A DNA stretch of 64,000 nucleotides from NCBI GenBank assembly GCA_017893485.1, contig CM030362.1, forward strand, positions 180,465,166 through 180,529,165, given 5' to 3'. Below, piece by piece: positions 45,002 to 57,710 of the stretch (its first letter is position 1; every line of letters begins with the position of its first letter). Source of the DNA: Hemerocallis citrina. Lineage: Eukaryota; Streptophyta; Magnoliopsida; Asparagales; Asphodelaceae. The notes beneath the pieces were generated by a model. The model was not told the DNA's origin, did not search any database, and saw only the letters and a list, made by a program, of their open reading frames with translations. A program made the translations under genes and the position numbers.

Positions 45002-46986
45002 CTGTGGGCACGTCAGTTTATTCAACTGACGATAATTATATATGGCCATCCTCTCTATGCCAGAAACAGTATAACGATTCTCATTTCTTAACAGACCACA
45101 AACTTGTTCACATATCAAAATAAGGTAAAAGGGAAATCTTAATGATGTCGTGTCGTGACAGTGCACTTAATCCTTAATGCAATTAGTTAATTTACATGGC
45201 ACTAATGCGCACTTGTTCGGATTCTATGCATCCCATACTACATAGGTCCGAGGGCAAGCCTCTTATTCGTTCTTCATCTTGTAGGGTTCAATCCCTCGCC
45301 ATGACTTGATCTACTACTGTAATTACGGTGAGTATCCTAGATGATCTATGAGTACAAGCTCGTGTACAGAAAACCTAGAGGGGAACCCCACGCCATGTCT
45401 TGACTCATCAAGCATGCATTCTGTGGCAATTCAGCCTCCTTCATGGCACACGATCCTCTTGCAGTCACCAAACATCCCACAAGCGTGACTAGAGTCCGAT
45501 CATTCTGAGTTGTGCCCACGCCATGTCTTGACTCATCAAGCATGCATTTTGTGGCTCACACACCGTACCGTAAACCCTAGTTCTCATACCCGTGTTTTTC
45601 TCTCACTTTCATCACATCTCCACTATGCACTAATCCTTAGTTTTATTAGAATCATGAACAAAAATCAAAGCTCTAGAGTTAGCCTCTCCACTAAACCGGA
45701 CTTATTCATTCATTCAACATGACCAACCTTGGTCTTTCTTTTCAAATTTTCATTTCATTTCATTTCCAATGCCGGGGGAGACTTAGCTACTCTTTGGTTT
45801 CAATTTCCAATTCACAAATTCCAGTTGAGCATTTTCAACTCATAATTCATTTAATAGTCTCACAGACTTTCTTTATCATGATCTTATCTCTTCATATTCA
45901 TTAAATTCTCAATTCAATCTATGATTCTTTTCATGTAAATTCATGCAATAAAAAAAATCAGCATCAACCATAAGGTTCACAACTGTCAACATAAACTGAA
46001 ATAAGATTCTCTGACATATCAAAAGATACTCTGGACAGTCGACTTGGAGAAAGCTCAGTCGACTTGTACAGTCAATTCAAGTTCTTCATACCCACTCGGG
46101 AGAGTCGAATGCTGCACATAGCCAGTCGGCTGCTCCGCAACTTTCTATACTCAAAATGTCATTCACGTGACAGTCGACTGTCAATAAATCAGTCGTCTGT
46201 CCCGGGTCTTAACAGTACATATTCATGTTCAGCTCAGTCGACTTGCTACTCGCATTATGTTGACTGGACAGGTTCACATTCAAATTAAGGGATTATCTTC
46301 CCCTTAGTTCTTACATGCACATGCATCATGATGTCAAATTACAATATACTTATATTCATGCTTCATAAACACATAATTTCTTAACTGTTCAGTAACATCA
46401 CAACATGGAATTTGAAATAGCTAGCGTTGTCTTTTCTTCAAGGAAGTGTTAAACAGGCGTTTACACTTGTTCATAACTTTCTTGTAGAGATGAAATATTA
46501 ATCTGAATTCATTACACTAGGACAACGCACTGGAAGTATCTCATTTCATAGAATTCTGAACCATTCATAATTTACTCAATACATCGGTCGGCTGTTCATA
46601 TTAACAGTCGACTGCACATGCTAGTCTCAGTTTTACTAATTTTCCTAGTTTCTTTTCATACGTTCATGTCTCTTCCATCATATATAACATGGGGGAATAT
46701 GAATTTAGCAATCATACTATCACTTCTGTTTTGCATACATGTACATTATTAAAATCATGAAAATATTCACCTCATACCAATCGACTTGTACATACGACAG
46801 TCGACTGTACAGACCTATTTTGGCCTTATTCACAGTGTCATTACTTCATTTTTTAGTCCTTCACAACTTTCATCATAAGCATACACAGAGCAATCTAATA
46901 CGTTTGAATTCTCTTTTCATAAGCATAATAACAATCATTATAATCATGGCATATTTTCTACATTAGAAGTCCTGAGAAACACCCAC
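45002..46986 (-). other. Predicted leader intron of LTR B2
   Basis: Minus-strand donor CAATAAG/GTGGGTGTTTCTC; acceptor CTGACGTGCCCACAG at 45002 or TATATGTAG at 44990. Confidence 0.45.
46034..46808 (-). repeat. Paired GTCGAC palindrome modules (B2)
   Basis: Pairs near 46034, 46104, 46171, 46236, 46585 and 46778. Three keep exact 20-bp spacing, three 19-21 bp; partner copies carry point changes such as GTCGGC or GTCGTC. Confidence 0.78.
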
Positions 46987-47181
46987 CTTATTGACGAAAT
47001 AACCAAAATCCAGAAAAAGCTCCTTAATGCAATGGACGACTCCTTGCTCCTTGCTCCTTGCTCCACACTGAAACCTTCAGAAAATGATGCCCGGCCTCCA
47101 CAGAACAACACACCAACTCTTTCACAATATAGTTCTCTTACAAAATGATCTTAGTGTAAAAGAACAATGGATGAGAGGGGG

Positions 47182-47190
47182 TATTTATAC
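47182..47190 (-). promoter_or_regulatory. TATA box of LTR B2
   Basis: The minus strand reads GGTGTATAAATACCC about 200 bp upstream of the predicted donor. Confidence 0.6.
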
Positions 47191-48660
47191 ACCAATTTGG
47201 GTGAGATGGAGGGGTAGGATTCAGTAGATAGTTATAGGATCAAGGGCTAGGATGAGCTAGGGAGTTGTAAAAACTAACCACATCCCAAATAACTACCCAT
47301 GACTCACACCCACTTCTTTACCCAATCCGGCCAAGAGTGTGTGCTTATGCACGTGTACATGAAGTGCACGTGTAAGCACAAGTCACCTTAACAAAACTTG
47401 TACACACATAACAAGTCTTTTAAAAAGAAATGTTACACATTACAAGTTGTAGAAAATAAGAAAAGGGATTAAATCCATGGGCTTAAATTAATTGGGCCAA
47501 GATAATTATTTTAGAAGAAAAATAAGTAAACTAACATTTGGGCTTTAGAAAAAATGCTTTATAGAAAACAATATTCTTACTCATCATGTTGAAAATAATA
47601 GTCAAAATATCACACGTGCACACTATGTGCGAAATAAATAGTTTTTCATTACTTTGAAAAATTAGGGTATTACACTAGCGCAGGCACCAGTGTGCCACGC
47701 GCTGCCATGTGTTTCCTCGGGGTTCTTTGGTTGCGGGTTCGAGCCTGGGCTTGGCTCGATTTCTTTTCTTTGTTTTTTTTTAAAATAAAATCAAAAAGGC
47801 CGTTTGTGGGTATTTCAGTAACTGAGTTGGGGCTTAATCACAGATGTGAGTTGGCTCACTGGTTTGAGTGTTGGCTCGGCTCACTGTTGACTCTGGGTTC
47901 GAGCTCGGGTGTACTCTTTTGGATTTTATTTTTATTTTATTATGATTTTCAAGTTTTTAAAAAATTGGAAACTTCATAGAAAAATTATAGAACATTATTA
48001 GAATATTTTCAAATTATTTCATATTATTTTAAAAGATATTTTGAGAATTTAAAAGTCTTATTCATGTATTAGATGAATTTTTGAGTTCAAGTTTAAAGGA
48101 AAGTGTATATGATCAAAGATTTTCAAGAGTTGGTTGATAATAAAATCAAACACATGATTAGGAGATTAAAATTGAGAATCTCTAGTGATTAATTAAAACA
48201 TTGAGAATTCTTAAGGTGAATAGTTGGTTTGTCAGCCAAGAAATGGTTACAAGAAGTTGATTGATAAATTTTTATCGAATGTTGTTATGAGAAGTTAAAT
48301 ACTTCATGGTTTATAAATATGAAGAAAGTGGATAAAGAGAAATGATGGTTATTGAATAATATGTTTATGTTGTGGTTGGATATAACCTATTTGATCTCTA
48401 ATGAGATGGTTGTTGGAATCTGGCTAGGCGAGACCCTAGTAACCGACATTTTGTGAATAATAAAATTTTGAGGAGTAACCAGTGTGGGTTAACTCTCTCT
48501 TTGAGAAGTAGCCAGTGTTGGCTAACTTTCTCTAGTGTTGATATAAGTCCGGTAGGGTAAGCTAGCTTTAGGTTGTGATGATTTTTAATTAAAACTTAAG
48601 GACATGCACTAAGGGGAGATGTGATGAAGTATGGGCAAAGATGAGTATGACGGCCTTGAT

Positions 48661-48975
48661 AGCGCGGTGGGAGGTTATCTCCAGAATTATCGGGGTTGCG
48701 GCTCGCGGTGGGAGATATTCCTTCAGAATTACCGGAATCGAGGCAACGCTCATCCTGGTATTTGTGTGATGAGGTACATATGACAACGCGGTGTGGGTTT
48801 TGTCTCCAGAATTATTGGGGTGTGAGGCGTGATGGCCGAAAATCACTCACGATGGGAGAACAACTCTCAAGAATTATCGGGGTCATAGCTCGCGGTTTGG
48901 ATATTCGCCTCCAGAATTTCGGGGTTACGACTCACAGTGGGAGAGCGATACTCAAGAATTATCGGAGCGGTACTA
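48661..48975 (+). repeat. Degenerate ~45-bp tandem repeat in E LTR
   Basis: About six diverged copies of CGCGGTGGGAGATAT followed by CAGAATTATCGGGGT. The two open frames across it are repeat artefacts. Confidence 0.7.
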
Positions 48976-49566
48976 GATACTCATAGGATATCTAAACCTT
49001 ACATTAGTCACCGTAGTAGGCTTTCATAGCGAGGGATTAAACCATAAATTGAGGAGTATGATAAGGGCTTGCCCTCAGACCTATGTAGTATGGGATGCAT
49101 AGACTCCAAACAAGTATGCATTAGTGCATCGTAGTGTAAATCTGCATTGGCATCTAAGTTCATATCATACATTGACATGTTTAGGACAGTCACTTTTTAC
49201 ACTTTATTGTGCATTCAAGTTTGTATTTGCTAAAGTAAGAGAATCGATGTTTCATAGCATTGCCTCACTTATATGTAACTGACGTGCACACAGTTTTCTA
49301 GTTGCATGACTGGACTTGGCATGGACTTAAAGTCACTATGATGAGCTGTTACAAGATTGAAGCATTTTTATTATTGTATATCATGTTGTATTCTTTTAAA
49401 TTCCGCTGCGTTGATGTAAGAACAATGTTGTATAATGAAAAGTTTTAATATTTTTGTAAAATTGTACGAATTTGAAGTAAACGATCATGTTGTGCTACGA
49501 ATTACATGTAATAGAATTCGAGGCGTTACATATGAAGATACTGATTTATCTTTACTTCCCGGTGTT

Positions 49567-50050
49567 TTGATTGTAATACCCCGTAATTTCTGAATAGTAT
49601 GATATATATAAAATATATATATGTTAAAAGTGGCAGGGTAAATATTGGTTGAGAGGGGGGGGGGGGGTCCCACATGGGAGTAACATCACAATGTGCTGTG
49701 TGCTTGCATGTGAGGGGTGATGACGTCACCATTGGGGTGGGGGCCCACCCGGGTAATGAAGAAAGACAGCTATGCTCTGTTGTGTTTCGGATGACCTGTG
49801 CATAGACGGGGTCCATGGGCTTTAACTTGTACATGGGATTGAGTAATAGGGGTGTTTGAGAAGTAATCCCATATCGGGAGTATTCAAGGAATAATTTAAT
49901 ATAAATAAAATTGCCTATGATCAAGAGTCACCTAATTGGTTAACCACCTTTTGAGAGGCAGCCTGTGGTTGGCAGTTATACTATATGTATTAATTTGTCT
50001 TCTAAAATATATAAAATTGTCTGAGTATTGGGGCAGGGCGTTACATTGAT
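49567..50050 (+). mobile_element. Small solo LTR F with TSD TTGAT
   Basis: LTR 49572-50045 (474 bp), TGTAATACCCCGTAATTTC to GGGGCAGGGCGTTACA, between perfect TTGAT copies. A run of 13 G lies near 49657. It is much shorter than A, B and C LTRs and has no visible leader intron. Confidence 0.92.
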
Positions 50051-50780
50051 AAGGTTGGGTATTCTCTTCTTCATGAAGCGATAAGGTTAATTACTCTCCC
50101 TTTGATAGAGAGATAGAGTTAGTTGGCTTTCTTCTACATGAAGGGATATAAATAGTTGAGGAGTTAAATTTAGGGTTCTTCTCTTAATAAAGACATAGGG
50201 TTTTTTAAACCGTCTCTTATGGATAATTATGAGTTTAAAATGGTATTTTAGAATATCATGAACTGCGTCATACTAGGCTGCTATGGCAACCTTGTATGGA
50301 AAACCTGTTTTGGGTCGTTGGCTTAAAAGTTGTCGAACTCCCTTTTATAGGTCTCTTTCTAGTCAATTTTACCATTTTACTACTGAGAGCTTTAAGATTT
50401 GTGCTTGATTTGAACGGTCGCAATTTGGTTCTATTTTTATCCATATCACTAGTAAACATGTTGATCATGCCTACCCCAAAGGTTATGTCTGGTCTTAATG
50501 CAAATCATTGTATACATTGTATACATGAGACTTTCAATAAGTTTAGAATAATCTAATTGTCTCACAGCTGTACCATCATTAGGTATCAACCTTTATTATA
50601 ATCATAAGGTATTTCAAAACACTTTCAATCACTATATCCCCTCATCCTTTATTAAATAAAAGCATCGAGCCGAGCAAAAGCATGGTCTTGTATTCTCATG
50701 TAGTACACCAGCAATCACACCGATGCTCCTTCCGAATGGTTTCTTGAAGCACCTCCGAATTGAGGACGATACCTAGTCTA
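50051..50780 (+). other. Unassigned AT-rich stretch
   Basis: About 730 bp between solo LTR F and the first recognisable pol text. It has CTCTT/ATGAAG-type repeats at its start (50051-50200). It may be decayed gag-protease sequence of the old Tat-type element, but I cannot match any motif. Confidence 0.4.
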
Positions 50781-51482
50781 CCGTTGGAAACCTAGAATAA
50801 ATCAATCTGGGGACCGAATGAACCTAGACCTACCTTTATCAGTGCCCTACTGACAAATGAAGAAATAGATGCATATATCTTTTTTCTACACGAATTCCTT
50901 AATTGTTTCACATAAACTTACAAGGAAATGCAGGGATTCGATCCGAACGTGGCCATTCATCGCTTATTGATATAGCCGGGGGCAACTCCAATCAATCAAG
51001 CTCCTCGAAGGATGTAGATTGAACTCGAGAACAAAAGTGACCAAAGAGGTTGATAAACTCATCATCGCGGGTTTTATCGAACTTGTTACTTATCCTACTT
51101 GGATTGTGAACATTGTACCCGTGAAGAAGAAAAATGGTCAAATACGTATTTGTGTGGACTTTCATGACCTCACCAAAGCTTGTCACAAGGATGAATTCGC
51201 ATTATCGATGACCAACATGATGGTCGACGCAACTACTGAGTTTGAGGTCTTATAATTTATGGATCGCTTCTCCGGTTACAATCAAACTTCGATGTTCCCG
51301 GAAGAAAAAAATACATACTGCCCTTTCAACTCCGAAAGGAATATTTTACTATCGTATTATGCCACTCGGATTGAAGAATGCAGGTGGAACCTATCAACGG
51401 GCCATCACTGAGATATTTGAAGGCCAAATCCATAAAACTGTTGAGTGTTACGTTGATGACCTTGTGGTCAAGTCTACGTGAA
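50781..51482 (+). pseudogene. Old Tat-type element: reverse transcriptase
   Basis: Across several frames: RPTFISALLTNEEIDAYIFF, YKEMQGFDPNVAIHRLL, then WIVNIVPVKKKNGQIRICVD, and TPKGIFYYRIMPLGLKNAGG with the catalytic YVDDLVV (51452-51472). Stops and frameshifts are scattered. The wording (EMPGLDPKVAVH-like, GQIRVCVDFRDLN-like) is typical of the Tat/Retand branch. Confidence 0.88.
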
Positions 51483-52182
51483 GTCTTTCAAAGACTTCAT
51501 AGTCACAATCATCAGATGAATCTGCTTAAACGTGCTTTCAGCGTGTTGGGTGGAAAATTCCTTGGCTTCATTGTCCGCCATCGCCACATTGAAATCGATT
51601 CGACCAAAATTCGAGCCATCACTGAGATGCCTCCTCCAAGAAACCTTCATGAATTATGGTCCTTATAAGGCAAGCTTGACTACATTAAGAGCTTCATTTC
51701 CAACCTGTCAGGACGGTGTCAACCATTTTCACACTTGCTTAAGAAAAAGCTCCTTTTGTGTGGGACGAACAGTGTCAACAAGCCTTTGATGCTACTAAGG
51801 AATATTTGTTGTATCCTCCCATTTTGATGACACTTGCCAAAGGGCGATCATTAATTCTTACATTACTTCTTTGGAGTGGACTCTCTCGAAGCTTTGCTCA
51901 CCCAAAAGAATGATGAAGGCTACAAATAGGATCTGTCCTACATCCGCCAAACTATGGATCCTTTTGAGAAATATTGTCTCATTCATTTTTACCTTGCAAA
52001 AATTGAGACACTATCTTCTCGCATATGAAGTTTATTTGACTTCGCATATCGATCCACTTAAATACCTCCCCGCTCATACTACAATGGCAAGACATCTTGC
52101 TAAGTGGGCACTCATTGTTCTTGAGTTTCACATAGTTTTCATACCACAAAAGGCTGTGAAAGGGGCATTAGCCGACTTTTTG
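51483..52182 (+). pseudogene. Old Tat-type element: RNase H
   Basis: Connection text (FLGFIVRHRHIEIDSTKIRAI) is followed by RNase H with KLRHYLLAYEVYLTSHIDPL and AVKGALADFL. The text is cut at 52182 by solo LTR G and resumes at 57716. Confidence 0.85.
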
Positions 52183-52429
52183 TGTAACTCCAATTTTTCG
52201 ATTGTACAAATTCTATGTATTTTTTTTCGTATTCGATCATTATAAATTATTTCTAATTTCTTAAATTCATACTTTTGTATTTACTTCTTTTGCATGAAGC
52301 CCAATTCCATCCTATTGTTAATTCCCTAATTGAATTCGAGCCCAAGCCCATTTTTAATTCATAATTTAAACCCTAAACAAATCATAAATACTGCTCAAAC
52401 TAACCCCCACAAATCTCTCCATATCCCCA

Positions 52430-52905
52430 CTAAATTACTGATCAGTCTCCCCTAATCTTCTCCTACCCACTATTCCCCACAACTGCATAAACAAACCCTC
52501 CATAATCTCCACCATCATCATCTTCAGAACCCGACCTTCACCTCTCCCTACAACCCGACCCCACCATCTGCCTCCTTCTTCTTCACACCTTCCATAACCC
52601 GAAGCTTTCTCCCTACCATTGTCGCACACCATCACCTCCACCTTCTCCCAATCTCGCAGTTGACCCTCATCTCTGGCCCCTCTTCAACCACCAACAACAA
52701 CTCTTCCGACTTCTTCTCCTTCTCCATTGCCATCAACTGCTCAACCTGAACTCGACACCTTAAACCTCCTCCTCACTGCTACACCCGACCAAACCACTAA
52801 AAACTCCTCTTCATCTCATCCTTCTTCTTTACCTGATCACCACAACTCGCTGTCATCCCAACATTTACCCGAAGCTCCATCCCGTAGCTCCTCCAAAACT
52901 CCAAC
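52430..52905 (+). other. CT-rich leader of LTR G, first part
   Basis: Composition and place match the leaders at 18660 and 27985. It continues after H at 55158-55515. Minor frames (60-85 codons) are not supported as genes. Confidence 0.5.
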
Positions 52906-53165
52906 TGTAGCGCTCTGAGTTTCGTATACTGGAAACTTGTGACACAATTCATGATCTTTACTTCAAATGAGTACATAACACAGAAATCACAGGAAATTAA
53001 AATTTTTTATTACATTATCATAATGTACAATGTAGTCTTACATATGTTTACAACATGAATTACACCAATAAATTACATTGTACAAGGAAACTATATGCTC
53101 CACTTGGATGCTCCACAACTCGAATCTTCTGTTCCCACGATCAGGCAGTCATGAAAACTAACCAA

Positions 53166-54475
53166 CTGTGTGCATGCCAGCTGAATGCAACTGATGCAAT
53201 ACGGATGAAACCCGTGATCTCCAAAATCCTGAACAAACAATATTGATGCAACAGAAAAATGTGAAAGTCATACAAACATAAATGTCAGTGTATGCCATGA
53301 CCTAGAATCTAATGCACAACTCAAATGCACATGATGATCTTATTATAATGCACACTTGATGAGAAACGTATGCATCCCATACTACATTATTCTTAGTCAA
53401 GCTTGAACGTACTCCTAATTACAGGGTTCGATCTCTCGCAATGCAGACCTACTACATTATCACATATTCTAATTTCACAATCCCCAGCTCATCCTATCTA
53501 GTGTCTAACTTGACCCTCCAAATTATGTCATAAAGTTTATCCAAACTCAGCCCAATTCCGACCCAAATGAACAACCGCAAATTGACACTTGGAACGGCAA
53601 CAGCATATAACTAAATTGCCATTATTATCTTTTTCTCGAACCCGCTCCAATGGTTAATCGAATACAATATACAACACTATTATGCATGAATTGGGGTATC
53701 TATTTTACATCCTTTACATAACAAGTATGGTCATCCCCAACCATCAAATTACGCCATATAATATATATCTACACATATATAAGTATTTCATTGAACACTC
53801 CATATGCAACTTATACTTATTAAAATTTCTTCCACAATATGTTATTTCACACATGTATATGTACTAATTCACTTACACCTAATGTCAAGGACATCATTTA
53901 CAATCCTATTTTTCACAGATTTATAATCTACAAGACTTTTTCATTGAGGCAAATCATCGAACACCTTATATGCAATAATATTCATCCATATTTGTCTTGA
54001 TTACTGGATATCCTCATTCACTCAAATCATCAAATACCTTATGTGCAATAATAATTATCCATATTTTTCTTGATTACTAGACCTTGATCTTATTCACACA
54101 TGCATACATCTTCATTCAGACATTTTATCGAACACCTTACATGCGAACTTTTCATTACATAAACTCTACAAAAAATTTCTAATATGAATATGTTTTCTCA
54201 CGCAATTATTCGATGCATTTATTCTAATTACAAGAGTATGAATCCAATCATGCAAAGTCTAGAATTTAATCTAACGGTTGGAAGTCTAGTTACCTATAAT
54301 AAAACTACATGTTTTCCTTTCTAGCAATTTCCATCTGCTTAGTTTCTTTTATTGCTATGAACATGGGCTTAAGCATACACACCACTATTCAATATATAGC
54401 AAATTTCCATTCCACATGAGCTACATCAATCCAACAATTCATGAAAGTAACATACAAGGCTAGGAGAACACCCAC
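53166..54475 (-). other. Predicted leader intron of LTR H
   Basis: Minus-strand donor AATAAG/GTGGGTGTTCTCC is almost the B donor; acceptor GCATGCACACAG/TTGG. Length about 1310 nt. Confidence 0.45.
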
Positions 54476-54655
54476 CTTATTTTGAAGAGTTCCGACCACT
54501 CTTGGCTTCAAGCTTGCTTCTCGTCGCTTCTTTCTCCTCCTAGCTGTCTTAGCTTGTTATTTTGCTCAAATAACACTTAGAGATAATTAGGAGCGTGTTG
54601 GAATGAAGGAGGGAATGAAATATGAGCTAGGATTCTTCATGCCTTCACACACACG

Positions 54656-54657
<2 letters not shown>

Positions 54658-54693
<36 letters not shown>
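54658..54693. repeat. (AT)n microsatellite, probable TATA region of H
   Basis: 36 bp of AT. On the minus strand it follows CCCCTCTCCCCTATATATA, at the place expected for the promoter. Confidence 0.85.
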
Positions 54694-54696
<3 letters not shown>

Positions 54697-55157
54697 GAGA
54701 GGGGGTGGCCGACCAAGGGGTGTGTGGTTGTGTGTGGGTGTATGTGGAGGGTTCTAGGGTTGCTTAGTTACCCATATTAATCAATACCCTCCTAGGATCT
54801 ACACATAACCCTCCTTTAGGGTTACAACCTAAGCTAACCCTTTACCAAGTCAAAATTTGTGGGCTACGCTTATTCACATTTGTAGTATGTTCATGATAAT
54901 TGATTCACGTGCTATCCACGTAATAGATGTGCATGTGTGCATAGCATAAATAAGTTAGTATAGTTGAGTCATATTAGCTTATTCGAATTCAATTGAGTTG
55001 AGCCAAACAATTTAGTATTGGTTCATACTTAAGTGTTTGTCTCATGGAATGACAAACGAAGTATAACAACATACACACAATCTATAAAATAAAATTCATT
55101 AGTAAAAATGTGGTTGTACAAAATAATTATTAATTATTTTGGGGGTACTACACCAAC

Positions 55158-55515
55158 ACCCCCGTCTGCCATCGACAATCATTTCGTCGCAAATCGACAG
55201 CCACCGAACAACACCCTACTGCCCTCCTCAAACTGTAAGCCACTGCCTCACCCTCCTTGCTGCTCTATACGCAACACTGAGCACACCAATCACCAGCACC
55301 GCATCCCGAAGCCTTCGACGTCGTCGTTCGCACTGCTGTTGTTGCTGCGTCGTTGCCGTTGATCGCCGTTATTGTCCCCTTGCTATCGTGTCACTATCGT
55401 CATGACGTGTTGCTGCTACCCGCTACCGTCGCTCATGTTTGCGGTCGTTGCTCACCGACATGTGTCGCCATCATTGCTTTGTCTCTGCTCCATCACATTC
55501 ACGATCATATAATAG
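55158..55515 (+). other. CT/GC-rich leader of LTR G, second part
   Basis: Continues 52430-52905 past H and ends at the predicted donor ATAG/GCAAGTG. Confidence 0.5.
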
Positions 55516-57363
55516 GCAAGTGTTCTTTGATCTCCCACAAGTAGTTCTTTTTGTTATTGATCTATCGTATTATTGATCTCGTTTTCTTCCTTCACATATT
55601 ATTTGTACTTGATCCGTTATTCCGTTCTATTTGATTTTCGTCATATCTACACTCGTAAAAAGACCATGAAATTCCTTGTTATTGCATGCACTACACAAAA
55701 CACACATTAGAGACGTATATGCATAGGGATACATGTTACAAGTTAATCTGATTTGAATTGTATTGTAATGCGGTTGTGGAAATATTAACAGTAAGAAAAT
55801 ACTACAAAGATGTTAATTTATGTCATGTTAATAGTAGGAATCTACCATAATTACTGAATATGAATGCGAGTCCAATTCTGGTTATAAGATCGTATTTTTT
55901 TGAATCGTGGTTGTTACAAATGAAATTATTATATTTCTGCCTTACCGTTTACCCGAACTTGTACTGAGAACTTGATCCAGTTCCATGTAATATAATTTAG
56001 AACCTTGTATATGAAAATCGTAGTCTTCTGTGTCTAGAATCTAGAATATCTGAGGATTTCATAATTTGACTTGTAGATTGCAAGATATTCAAATTTTAGA
56101 ACTGCAACATTTAAAATTCCATAATACTGTTTGAGATTGTATCCTCATGTTTAATTAATCCAAAAAATAGGTTGTTAGCACAATTGAGACCTGAGGTTAA
56201 TTAGAAAATTACTGGACATTGTTAGGAGTTAGTTTAGAATTTTTTAAAGATTTATTAATGAATTTTCAGTCGCATTATATGTACAAGAACTTGACCTTGA
56301 GTTGCTACATGAAACTAGACCCCTAAAGAACTGACTGGTAGGCATAGTTACTGTCCTTAGAACGTATCGTGTGAATAGGTATTGGAACTAGTAGGGAGTC
56401 TACCTTCTAGAACCCCTAACAGAATCAGATTCACTTTCTCGTAGCAGTGCAAAGTGAATTTTAGTACAATAGTGTACTGCTGTCCCAAATTTGCATCTTA
56501 TGATTTTCAATATAAACTGTTTATTTTTCACATTTTATGGATTGAACTAATACATCATGCATTGCATAACTCCCGGTACCTTCTTGATACTGCTTTGATA
56601 CAATTTTATTGGTTGCATATTCATGAGTAATTATTGTAAAAGAATAACAAACCGGGGTAATGAAAGGTAAGACCTAGTAGTGGACAATATAGGAGAGTGT
56701 ACTCGGAAGGAGACCCATGTTTTCTGTAATAGTGACTCATGTTTATGCGTTTACCTGTTTCCTGTTTATAAGTTTACATATTACCCGTTTACAAGTTACA
56801 TGGAACAAAGTGCCACGTAGAATTAAGTGTCACGTCGTGAGACAACAGAGTCCACCTCTAGAATCCACTACTTGACTACATGATTGCCTGTTTATATATT
56901 CCTGTTTACATGATATGATTCATGTTATTTTTACTGTAAGTTCCAAGTAAATAATCCTGTAGAATTCACCACCAGAGTCTAAACGTTCACTTGATTATAC
57001 GCATACGAACCTGTGGTATGAGACACATAATTGTGTGTATTAGATATGATTGATAAAAGATTGGTAGACTTAAGATTAACACTGAACATGTGAATGTTTC
57101 ATGTTTACAAGTTTACATGATTTCTGTTTACAGGTTTACATGTTTCCCGTTACATAATTCCTTGTTCCAGATTGAGTTACTTTGAAACTTGTTTCAGTTG
57201 ATACTTGCATTACACCCGATCATATTATTTCATAAATGCATTGTCAGTTCTTTCTTACTTCCTTGTTATACCTTATTATAGTTATCATGCTGCTTGTTAC
57301 TACGTACCGTCCGTAGATTACTCTAACGGACCCCCCCTCTAGATGTTGAACTTATATGTACAG
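55516..57363 (+). other. Predicted GC-AG leader intron of LTR G
   Basis: Donor AATAG/GCAAGTG and acceptor TATGTACAG/AAGAGGAACTG; 1848 nt; GGAAGGATTGGGCGA follows, like GGAGTTGGTGAG in the other family C LTRs. Confidence 0.5.
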
Positions 57364-57710
57364 AAGAGGAACTGATGGAAGGATTGGGCGATCAAATCTT
57401 CTAAATGACGGAGCCGATTTTTTAGCCTGCATAAGTTTATCTCATTTATGTTCTTGTTATTCCCAGTTACTATTTTTATTTCGTACATTGTATAATCGGG
57501 CGTTTTAGATATGAAGTTTATGTGTATATAGATGTTGGTTATTGTATGAGGATTATTCATGTTATTTCTTGTTCATGTGATTATTTTACTGTCTGCATCA
57601 TGTGTTTTATATTGTTGAGTTAAGTGTGCAACTTAAGAATGATGTATATCATTCGTTGGACCTTAGTTGCGTGCATTTATTTTCGTGATTTTGGAAAGCG
57701 GGATGTGACA

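Larger units (their letters stand above)
44755..47679 (-). mobile_element. Solo LTR B2 (family B) with TSD CTAGC
   Basis: The LTR is 44760-47674, minus strand (TGTAATACCC...GGGGCGTTACA), between perfect CTAGC copies at 44755-44759 and 47675-47679. No internal domain remains. It carries paired GTCGAC palindromes (46034-46808), the 36-bp duplication (45395-45550) and a predicted intron (about 45002-46986). Confidence 0.95.
43561..49293 (+). other. Predicted leader intron of E 3' LTR
   Basis: Donor GAACAT/GTGAGTGTCTC at 43561; acceptor CTGACGTGCACACAG/TTTTC at 49293. Both nested insertions (Helitron, B2) lie inside. Exon side of the donor is weak (AT, not AG). Confidence 0.35.
43188..49530 (+). 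mobile_element. Element E, 3' LTR with two nested insertions
   Basis: It starts TGTTATAACATCTCC and ends TAGAATTCGAGGCGTTACA at 49530. Removing solo LTR B2 with its TSD and the Helitron leaves about 2.9 kb, close to family B. It shares the GATTC(G)AGGCGTTACA end, the CTGACGTGCACACAG acceptor block and the TATGGGATGCATAG block with B and H. The 5' LTR of E is not in the window. Confidence 0.85.
52901..55157 (-). mobile_element. Solo LTR H with TSD CCAAC
   Basis: LTR 52906-55152, minus strand (TGTAGTACCCCC...CAGAGCGCTACA), 2247 bp, between perfect CCAAC copies at 52901-52905 and 55153-55157. Related to B/E by splice signals and the TATGGGATGCATA block (near 53370), but without GTCGAC palindromes. 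Confidence 0.95.
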
